From JALYLC01 sp035696365 (lineage in GTDB: Bacteria > Actinomycetota > Thermoleophilia > Gaiellales > JALYLC01): 13,073 nucleotides of DNA. The notes beneath the pieces are model-generated. The model had not been told where the DNA came from and did no database searches. It saw nothing but the letters and a program-made list of their open reading frames with translations. The position numbers and the translations under genes were made by a program. Every line of letters begins with the position of its first letter. The stretch's first letter is position 1. This document shows, piece by piece, positions 6,565 to 13,073 of the stretch. The stretch is from positions 1 to 13,073 of the forward strand of contig DASRQS010000126.1 in NCBI GenBank assembly GCA_035696365.1, in the 5' to 3' direction.

Positions 6565-7233
6565 GTGAGTACGCATGCCGGCGGGAGCCGCACCGCACCG
6601 ACCGACGCCGTCGTCTGGCTCGATGGCGAGCCCCTGGCCATCAGGGTGTCGCCCGGCGTGCACACGCCCTCGCCGTTCACCCAGGCGCTGATCACGGCTC
6701 TGCCGCGTGTCGACGGCCTCGACGTGATCGATGCGGGCTGTGGCGCCGGGGCGGTGACCGTCGCGTTGCTGCTACGCGGCGCAGCGCACGTGAGCGCTTG
6801 GGACATCGTCCCGGCGGCCATCGAGGACATGCTCGAGAACGTGCGGCGACATGCCGACCCGGACCGCGTGACGCCGCACCTGGGCTCCTTCGACTCGCTC
6901 AGAGACGTCGACGCGGACCTGCTCGTCACCAATCCGCCGCAGCGGCCGCGCGCCGTCTGGGAGCAGTTACCGGCCGATGCGCGCGGAGTCGGGGCAGGCG
7001 GCGAGGACGGCCTCGAGCAGCTCGAGCTCATCCTCGCCAGTACGCGCGCACCCCGCGTGATCGCGTCGATCTCCACGCTGACCGCTCCCGATCTCGCCTC
7101 GATCGCGCGGCGCCACGGCTTCGAGAAAACGGCGCTGCTGGCCGATGTCCAGGGTGCGCACGACCCGATCTGGCGCTACGCGGGGAGCCTGGCGGACGCG
7201 CGCATCCGCGTCTGGGATCTGAGGCGGGCATGA
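6565..7233 (+). CDS. HemK/PrmC-like SAM-dependent methyltransferase with NPPQ motif
   Basis: A 222-residue class I methyltransferase. The SAM-binding motif I is VIDAGCGAGA (54-63), an acidic residue closing strand 2 is Asp80, and motif IV is VTNPPQ (121-126), followed by GGEDGLEQL (145-153). The NPP tetrapeptide and the GG-DGL segment are those of the HemK/PrmC/MTS group, which methylates amide or exocyclic nitrogens in proteins, RNA or DNA; the fourth position is Gln where PrmC has Tyr. It lacks the N-terminal helical domain of PrmC, so release-factor methylation is not a safe call and the substrate is unknown. GTG 6565 is preferred: a start at 6499 would overlap the xerD 5' end on the other strand. 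Its TGA overlaps the argA ATG (ATGA), so the two are probably translated together. Confidence 0.85.
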   Translation: MSTHAGGSRTAPTDAVVWLDGEPLAIRVSPGVHTPSPFTQALITALPRVDGLDVIDAGCGAGAVTVALLLRGAAHVSAWDIVPAAIEDMLENVRRHADPDRVTPHLGSFDSLRDVDADLLVTNPPQRPRAVWEQLPADARGVGAGGEDGLEQLELILASTRAPRVIASISTLTAPDLASIARRHGFEKTALLADVQGAHDPIWRYAGSLADARIRVWDLRRA

Positions 7234-7730
7234 GCAGCGTGACCCTGCGGCGCGCGCGCACGCCCGACGTGCCCGCGATCCACGACCTGATCGAGCTGTA
7301 CGCCAACGACCGCATCCTGCTGGCCAAGGAGCGCGTCCAGCTGTACGAGGACGTCCAGGACTTCTGGGTCGCCGACGACGGCGGGCGCGTCGTCGGCTGC
7401 GGCGCCGTGCATCCCCTCTGGGAGGACATCGCAGAGATCCGCACCGTGGCCGTCGACCCCTCGGTGCGCGGCCAGGGCGTCGGGCGCATGCTGGTCGAGC
7501 GCCTGATCGCGACCGTGCGAGAGCTGGGCATCGGGCGCGTCTTCGTGCTGACGTTCGAGCGCGACTTCTTCGCGGGCTTCGGGTTCCACGAGATCGAGGG
7601 CACGCCCGTCACGGCCGATGTCTACGCCGAGCTGCGCAGCTCGTTCGACGAGGGTGTCGCCGAGTTCCTCGACCTCGAGCGCGTCAAGCCGAACACGCTC
7701 GGCAATCACCGCATGCTGCTCGAGTTCTGA
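7230..7730 (+). CDS. argA: N-acetylglutamate synthase, short GNAT type (ArgA)
   Basis: A 166-residue single-domain GNAT acetyltransferase that transfers acetyl from acetyl-CoA to glutamate, the first step of arginine synthesis. It lacks the amino-acid-kinase domain of E. coli ArgA. The CoA pyrophosphate loop is visible as RGQGVG (80-85) after the beta strand EIRTVAVDP (69-77). The segments TPDVPAI, GCGAVHPLWEDIAEIRTVAVD, FVLTFE-DFF and GVAEFLDL-VKPNTLGN-RMLL match, as I recall it, the characterised Mycobacterium tuberculosis enzyme Rv2747 nearly along its whole length. Start ATG 7230 overlaps the methyltransferase stop by 4 nt. The stop lies 18 nt from the stop of the convergent secreted-protein gene. 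No other arg gene is in the window, so it is separated from the main arginine operon at least locally. Confidence 0.9.
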   Translation: MSSVTLRRARTPDVPAIHDLIELYANDRILLAKERVQLYEDVQDFWVADDGGRVVGCGAVHPLWEDIAEIRTVAVDPSVRGQGVGRMLVERLIATVRELGIGRVFVLTFERDFFAGFGFHEIEGTPVTADVYAELRSSFDEGVAEFLDLERVKPNTLGNHRMLLEF

Positions 7731-7748
7731 GGCGAGCCCCGAGTCGCG

Positions 7749-8240
7749 CTAGATGACCGGCGAGACCGAGGTCATCGTCCCCAGCCTGAGGTGGTAGGTG
7801 TTGAGGGGTGCCTTGCCCGGGCCGATCGCGATCGTGCCGCGCGCGTGGGCGTACTTGCCGGTGCCGCCGGCGATGCCGTAACTCTCGATGCCGTTGGTGA
7901 TCGTGCCGTGCAGGCGGATCGTGCCGCCGGGCAGCGTCGCGACGCCGTCGAACGTGCCGGAATTGGCGCTCGTCAGCACCAGCACGCCCTCGTCACGCCC
8001 GACGACGGCGCCCGCGGGTTTGCCGAACTGGTTGGACACGTTGACGAGGCGGTCGCGCACGAGCACGCGGTCGCCCTTGCTTGCGCCCTTCGGGGCCTTG
8101 TCGGTCGGAATGTTGGCGGTCGTCACCGACTTGACCTTGATCACCAGCGACGTCGGAGCGGCCGCAGATGCTGCCGTCGCTCCGCCGGCCACGCTCACGG
8201 CTACGAGGGCGAGCGGGAACGCGGAGGCGAATCGGCGCAT
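7749..8240 (-). CDS. Secreted allene-oxide-cyclase-barrel/dirigent-like protein, paralog A
   Basis: A 163-residue protein with a signal peptide (MRR, then a hydrophobic stretch to about residue 24, AxA-type cleavage near 24-28), so it is probably exported. The mature part starts with LVIKVKS, continues with DKAPKGASKGDRVLVRD and QFGKPAGAVVG, then TLPGGTIRLHG and GGTGKYAHARGTIAIGPG near the C-terminus. The pattern of short strands and the GGTGKYA-A-G segment recall the allene-oxide-cyclase-like/dirigent beta-barrel fold seen in small exported actinobacterial proteins of unknown function. It is a tandem duplicate of the next gene upstream, about 58% identical over roughly 125 mature residues by hand alignment, with 28 nt between them. 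No Shine-Dalgarno is evident, so expression may depend on the upstream gene. No enzymatic residue can be assigned. Confidence 0.8.
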   Translation of the reverse strand: MRRFASAFPLALVAVSVAGGATAASAAAPTSLVIKVKSVTTANIPTDKAPKGASKGDRVLVRDRLVNVSNQFGKPAGAVVGRDEGVLVLTSANSGTFDGVATLPGGTIRLHGTITNGIESYGIAGGTGKYAHARGTIAIGPGKAPLNTYHLRLGTMTSVSPVI

Positions 8241-8268
8241 GCACGGTTGTGGCGCAGAACCCCGGTGA

Positions 8269-8751
8269 CTAAACCGGCAGCGTGAGCCGGTAGGTGTTGA
8301 GAGGGAAGCCGCCCGGGCCGATCACGACACTCCCGGTCGCCCGCGCATACCTGCCCGTTCCACCGGTCACCTTGAGCGGCGGGCCGGGCCGCGCCGTGAG
8401 GCTCAAACTGCCCTGGAAGCGGATCGTCCCGCCCGGGAGCGTGGTGACTCCGACGATCATCCCGGACCTCGCGCCCGTCCTCACGATGATGCCCGAGTCG
8501 TGCCCCACGACCGCCCCTGCGCGCTTGCCGAACTGCTTCGCGGCGTTGACCAGGCTGTCGCGCACGAGATAGCGGTCGCCGTTGCTCTCGCCCTTGGGCG
8601 CGCGATCGTCCGTGAAGCTCGCAACCACGTGCGACTTCACCTTGATCACCAGCGCCGTGGGCGTCCCCCCGGCCCTCGGGGTCGCCGCGCTCGCAACGGA
8701 GGCGGCGAGGAGGCCGAGGGCGAGTGCGACTGCCGACAGGGACGCGCGCAT
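8269..8751 (-). CDS. Secreted allene-oxide-cyclase-barrel/dirigent-like protein, paralog B
   Basis: A 160-residue exported protein, close relative of the adjacent downstream gene. Signal peptide at residues 1-22 (MRASLSAVALALGLLAA then SVASAA). The mature domain repeats the shared blocks LVIKVKS, DRAPKGESNGDRYLVRD, QFGKRAGAVVG, TLPGGTIRFQG, GGTGRYARATGSVVIGPG and PLNTY near the end. The region between TIRFQG and GGTG differs most between the two copies, in sequence and by a few residues in length, and may be the functional loop. ATG 8751 is the likely start; ATG 8769, six codons earlier, is also in frame and leaves 14 nt to the ald stop. Its closeness to ald suggests read-through from that gene. 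The function is unknown; a ligand-binding barrel is the best guess from fold resemblance. Confidence 0.8.
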   Translation of the reverse strand: MRASLSAVALALGLLAASVASAATPRAGGTPTALVIKVKSHVVASFTDDRAPKGESNGDRYLVRDSLVNAAKQFGKRAGAVVGHDSGIIVRTGARSGMIVGVTTLPGGTIRFQGSLSLTARPGPPLKVTGGTGRYARATGSVVIGPGGFPLNTYRLTLPV

Positions 8752-8783
8752 GTGCAGATTGTCGCGCATGCCTGCGGGCGAAC

Positions 8784-9908
8784 TCAAACCGGCGCGCCGT
8801 CGACGATCTCTGAGAGCGGGATGTAGGGATGCCCGAGGTCGCGCGCCACGGGCTCGTAGGTGACACGGCCGGCCATCACGTTGACGCCTCGCGCCAGGGT
8901 GCGGTCGCTGCGGACGGCCGCGGCCAGGCCGCGATCGGCGATCGCCTCGACGTAAGGCAGCGTGGCGTTCGTGAGTGCGCGCGTCGACGTCATGGGCACC
9001 GCGCCGGGCATGTTCGCGACGCAGTAGTGGACGATGCCGTCGACCTCGTAGGTCGGATCCAGGTGCGTGGTCGGACGCGACGTCTCGAAGCAGCCGCCCT
9101 GGTCGATGGCGACGTCGACGAGCACCGAGCCCGGCTTCATCAGGCCGAGCATGTCGCGCGTCACGAGCTTCGGGGCGCGCGCACCGTGTACGAGCACCGC
9201 GCCGATCACGAGATCGGCCTCGCTGATGGCCTCCTCGACCTGCAGCGTGTTCGACATGGCGACCGTGGCGCGGCCGTCCAGCATGGGATCGAGCTCGCGC
9301 ATGCGGTCGATCGAGCGGTCGAGCACCCACACGTCGGCCTGCATGCCGACGGCGATCAGCGCCGCGTTGTAGCCGACGATCCCGCCGCCCAGGACTGCGA
9401 CCTTGCCGGGCGGCACGCCGGCGACGCCGCCGAGCAGCACGCCGCGGCCTCCGTGGGCCTTCTCGAGCGCGTGCGCTCCCATCTGCGGCGCGAGCCGGCC
9501 CGCGACCTCGCTCATCGGCGCCAGCAGCGGCAGGCGATGGTCGTCGGTCTCGACCGTCTCGTAGGCGACGCAGGTCGCGCCCGAGTCGATCAGCGCCTGG
9601 GTCAGCTCGGGCGCGGGCGCCAGGTGGAGGTAGGTGAAGAGCACGAGGTCGGGCCGCAGCCGCGAATACTCCACGGCGAGCGGCTCCTTGACCTTGAGCA
9701 GCAGGTCGCTGGCCGCCCAGACGTCTTCGCAGGCGGCCAGCGTGGCCCCCGCTGAGACGTAGGCGTCGTCGGAGAAGCCGGAGCCCATGCCGGCGCCCGC
9801 CTCCACGGCGACGTCGTGGCCGCGCGCGACGAGCTCGCGCGCTCCCGCCGGAGTCAGCGCGATGCGGGCCTCCTGGGGCTTGATCTCCTTGACAACGCCG
9901 ATCTTCAC
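8784..9908 (-). CDS. ald: Alanine dehydrogenase
   Basis: A 374-residue NAD-dependent L-alanine dehydrogenase, converting alanine to pyruvate and ammonia reversibly in the cytoplasm. Substrate residues Arg15 (EARIALTP), Lys74 (KVKEP) and His95 (YLHLA) are present, as is the Rossmann loop VLGGGIVGYN (172-181), the ribose-binding acidic residue in VLDRS (Asp197), the catalytic Asp269 in AIDQGG, and VANMPGAVPMTST (298-309). Length is standard. Start GTG 9908 is supported by GGGAG at 9914-9918, 5 nt upstream. It is followed at 14-32 nt by the first of the two secreted paralogs. In some actinobacteria ald is controlled by a nearby Lrp/AsnC-type AldR regulator; no such gene is in this window. Nothing in the sequence looks unusual. 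Confidence 0.96.
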   Translation of the reverse strand: MKIGVVKEIKPQEARIALTPAGARELVARGHDVAVEAGAGMGSGFSDDAYVSAGATLAACEDVWAASDLLLKVKEPLAVEYSRLRPDLVLFTYLHLAPAPELTQALIDSGATCVAYETVETDDHRLPLLAPMSEVAGRLAPQMGAHALEKAHGGRGVLLGGVAGVPPGKVAVLGGGIVGYNAALIAVGMQADVWVLDRSIDRMRELDPMLDGRATVAMSNTLQVEEAISEADLVIGAVLVHGARAPKLVTRDMLGLMKPGSVLVDVAIDQGGCFETSRPTTHLDPTYEVDGIVHYCVANMPGAVPMTSTRALTNATLPYVEAIADRGLAAAVRSDRTLARGVNVMAGRVTYEPVARDLGHPYIPLSEIVDGAPV

Positions 9909-9913
9909 GCGTG

Positions 9914-9918
9914 CTCCC
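9914..9918 (-). promoter_or_regulatory. Ribosome binding site of ald
   Basis: GGGAG on the minus strand sits 5 nt before GTG 9908 and settles that start; no better in-frame start lies close upstream. Confidence 0.6.
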
Positions 9919-9941
9919 GGGGTCGATCGATACCGGGCGCC

Positions 9942-9947
9942 AGTCTA
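9942..9947 (-). promoter_or_regulatory. Candidate -10 element for ald
   Basis: TAGACT on the minus strand matches the TANNNT pattern and would place a transcript start near 9935, leaving a short leader of about 25 nt with the GGGAG site inside it. The -35 position (around 9965-9970, TTCTCC) is a poor match, so this rests mostly on the -10 and on location. Confidence 0.3.
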
Positions 9948-10030
9948 GTCCCGCGAGGCGACGCGGAGAACCCCTCAATAGACCCAGCCCACCACGCCGC
10001 CGTAGACCCGCCGGAGAGCAGGCGGCAGCG

Positions 10031-10211
10031 TCAGCTCGCGGCACCGTGCGTGCGCACGTCGATCAGCAGCCAGGCCCGCAGCAGCGGCCGCTGCACGAGG
10101 ATGAAGCGCCCGTCGGGAGACCACACGATGCGCCCAGAAGGACGTACGCGCGAGCGAGGCGCACGCTCCGCGACGGCCGCGCGGCGCGGGCGCGGGAGGT
10201 CCGCGAGGACG
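10031..10211 (-). pseudogene. Remnant of a beta-propeller (WSPDGR / PD40-like) protein gene
   Basis: The 303-nt gap between ald and the M20 peptidase gene has no intact gene, but one minus-strand frame ending at TGA 10033-10031 reads as the end of a propeller-type protein: RIVWSPDGRFILVQR, then LLRAWLLIDVRTHGAAS and stop. WSPDGR followed by a hydrophobic strand and a WLLIDV-type strand is the usual rhythm of WD40-like/TolB repeats. The frame goes back without a stop into the end of the peptidase gene but has no plausible start; the only in-frame start-like codon near it is GTG 10126, giving about 31 residues. The stretch upstream (DVLADLPRPRRAAVAERAP) has no such character. It most likely marks the surviving 3' end of a deleted gene; a chance frame in GC-rich DNA cannot be excluded. 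Confidence 0.45.
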
Positions 10212-11344
10212 TCAGGCGGTCGTGCGGGCGCCTTCGACGAGCGCCAAGCTGACGTCGACCATCATGTCGACATCGGCGACGGCGATGCGCTCGTCGGCCG
10301 TGTGGATGAGCTCCATGCCGTTGGCGATGTTGACGCAGGGAATGCCGTTCGCGTTGAACACGTGGGCGTCCGCGCCGCCACCAGTGGCCTGCAGCTCGGG
10401 CGTAATGCCGCAGGACTCGAGCGCCGCCCAGGCGATCTGGACGACCGGATCGGTACGCCGCAGCTTGTAGGCGTGGTACTCGAGCGTGGCGGAGGTCTCG
10501 AGCTCGCACTCGGCGGCGTTGGCCGCGTGCGCCAGCGAGTCCAGCATGGCCTGGCTCTCCTTGAGCGCGCGCTGGTGATCGCGCGAGCGCACCTCGAGTC
10601 GCACCTCGCAGCGATCGGCGACGACGTTGCGCGCGAGACCACCCGCGATCGTGCCGACGTTGGCGGTCGTCTCGTCGTCCAGCCGGCCGAAGCGCATCTC
10701 GGCCAGCGCGTGCGCGGCGGCGGCGATGGCGTTGCGGCCCTCCTCCGGGGCGATGCCGGCGTGCGCCGCGCGCCCCAGGAAGGTCGCGTCGATGGAGTAC
10801 TGCGAGGGGCAGGACGTCACGAGACCGCCGATCGGGGCGGCATGGTCGTACACGTAGCCGACGCGCGCAGCCAGTTGCGAGCAGTCGATCGCCTTGACCC
10901 CGAGCAGGCCGATCTCCTCCTGCACGCTGAGGATCAGCTCGATGCCGGCGTGCGGGCGGTGCTCGGCCACGATGCGCCGGATGGCCTCCAGCATCGAGGC
11001 GACGGCCGCCTTGTTGTCACCGCCGAGGATGGTCGCGTTGGCGTTGGTGACGACGCCGCCGGCCACGACCGGATCGATCGGCGCGGTCGGCTCGACGGTG
11101 TCGACGTGGGCACAGAGCATGATCGGCGTCCCCGTTTCGCCCGCCGTCGCCGGGATGCGGCAGATGACGTTGCCCGCCTGATCGCCGGGAAGGGGAGGCG
11201 CGTCCTCGTGCGGGTCGAGGCCGAGATCGCGCAGGTACGCGATGCAGCGGTCCGTGACGGCGCGCTCGCGCCGTGAGGCGCTCGGGATCGCCGCCAGCTC
11301 GAGGAAGAGGCCGAGGGCGTCGCTGCGAGCCTCGACCGCTGCCG

Positions 11345-11348
<4 letters not shown>
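10212..11348 (-). CDS. M20 family metallo-aminopeptidase, PepT-like
   Basis: A 378-residue zinc peptidase of the M20 family, most like the peptidase T-like group (Bacillus YqjE type), which trims small peptides in the cytoplasm. Metal and catalytic residues are all visible: His81 and Asp83 in LCAHVDT, bridging Asp111 in GGDNKAA, catalytic Glu144 with metal-binding Glu145 in VQEEIGL, Asp168 in YVYDHA, and His349 in ELIHTADE. The dimerisation domain lies about 182-295 (GRAAHAGIAPEEGRNAI). Start ATG 11348 overlaps the pyrG stop as ATGA, giving co-transcription and coupled translation. The substrate is not determinable; other M20 members cleave acyl-amino acids, but the ATILGGDNKAA and IPxEEGRNAI segments favour the PepT-like group. 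No damage seen. Confidence 0.9.
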
Positions 11349-12976
<1,628 letters not shown>

Positions 12977-12982
12977 TTCTCG

Positions 12983-12989
12983 CCTCCCC
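12983..12989 (-). promoter_or_regulatory. Ribosome binding site of pyrG
   Basis: GGGGAGG on the minus strand, 6 nt before GTG 12976. It is the strongest Shine-Dalgarno match on this strand of the window and decides the pyrG start against the earlier in-frame ATG 13018. Confidence 0.75.
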
Positions 12990-13016
12990 GACGACCTTCT
13001 ACTGACCCCTGCGAGC

Positions 13017-13022
13017 ATCCTA
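13017..13022 (-). promoter_or_regulatory. Candidate -10 element for pyrG-peptidase operon
   Basis: TAGGAT on the minus strand fits TANNNT and would start a transcript near 13010, leaving a leader of roughly 34 nt that includes the strong ribosome binding site. The -35 region (about 13040-13046) is not recognisable. Some bacteria regulate pyrG by reiterative transcription at a G-start leader (known from Bacillus); no such G run at the predicted start or leader attenuator is evident here. Confidence 0.3.
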
Positions 13023-13073
13023 GATGGTCGATCGGCAGGGCACGATTCTGCGGCTCAGCTTGCGCTTGAGGCT

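Larger units (their letters stand above)
9909..10211. other. Intergenic region between M20 peptidase and ald
   Basis: These 303 nt hold the candidate ald promoter and ribosome binding site (9914-9947), the propeller remnant (10031-10211) and, between them, GC-rich inverted repeats: CCGCC/GGCGG on the minus strand (10021-10025 with 10008-10012, loop 8 nt) and a competing GCCGCC/GGCGGC pairing (9996-10001 with 10021-10026). These lie just after the remnant's stop and could slow or end transcription from the pyrG side, but no U tract follows. I see no RNA gene here. Confidence 0.6.

Noticed and set aside
3157..6663. 1168-codon minus-strand frame, possible fusion protein ending in deoA
   Set aside because: Only the part after GTG 4464 resembles a protein family; upstream it passes through deoB and xerD in the wrong frame, where those genes are intact.
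7731..7748. Possible terminator between the convergent argA and secreted-protein genes
   Set aside because: Only 18 nt lie between the stops and I could not find a convincing stem with a T tract in or around them.
8829..9755. 308-codon plus-strand open frame over ald
   Set aside because: Antisense to ald, no motif, no ribosome binding site, and composition typical of GC-driven shadows.
9816..11276. 486-codon plus-strand open frame over the M20 peptidase gene
   Set aside because: Antisense shadow of the peptidase with no recognisable motif; it also crosses the intergenic gap and the ald 5' end.
13020..13073. Possible C-terminal tail of an upstream minus-strand gene (17 codons ending SRRIVPCRSTI, stop TAG 13022-13020)
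   Set aside because: The frame is open from the window edge but too short to tell from chance; its stop also overlaps the candidate pyrG -10. Sequence beyond 13073 would decide.

Overview
The window reads as a high-GC chromosomal segment of an actinomycete-like bacterium. Supporting signs are the strong G/C preference at third codon positions, frequent GTG starts, many 1-4 nt stop/start overlaps, and an N-acetylglutamate synthase of the short GNAT type known from Mycobacterium. A deep-branching class such as Thermoleophilia would fit the paired allene-oxide-cyclase-barrel-like secreted proteins and the GT-C-like membrane protein, but this placement is inference from family knowledge, not a computed result. 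Almost everything is housekeeping; no phage, CRISPR, toxin-antitoxin, tRNA or rRNA gene was found.

Layout, with most genes on the minus strand and so read from the right end leftwards. (1) pyrG (CTP synthase) overlaps by 4 nt a PepT-like M20 aminopeptidase gene. (2) A 303-nt gap follows that carries what looks like the 3' remnant of a beta-propeller (WSPDGR repeat) gene. (3) ald (alanine dehydrogenase) is followed closely by two tandem paralogous small secreted proteins. (4) On the plus strand and convergent with these, a HemK/PrmC-like methyltransferase with an NPPQ motif overlaps argA (N-acetylglutamate synthase) by 4 nt. (5) Divergent from the methyltransferase across only 40 nt lies a tightly packed minus-strand run: xerD, deoB (phosphopentomutase), deoA/pdp (pyrimidine nucleoside phosphorylase) and mutM/fpg (DNA glycosylase). 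(6) A 161-nt convergent gap with two inverted repeats, one a nearly perfect 27-bp palindrome, separates mutM from a plus-strand glutaredoxin gene. (7) Divergent from the glutaredoxin gene, recO overlaps by 4 nt a multi-pass membrane protein that runs off the left edge. That last gene has a GTG start and no stop inside the window, so it is easily missed.

How the genes work together: deoA and deoB form a salvage route (pyrimidine nucleoside to pentose-1-phosphate to pentose-5-phosphate) and are apparently co-transcribed with a chromosome-dimer recombinase and a repair glycosylase. pyrG supplies CTP. The M20 peptidase and Ald could together take peptides through alanine to pyruvate and ammonia, but this is only inferred from adjacency. 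The parts of real interest are the two secreted paralogs, the methyltransferase of unknown substrate coupled to argA, the palindromic element, and the propeller remnant.
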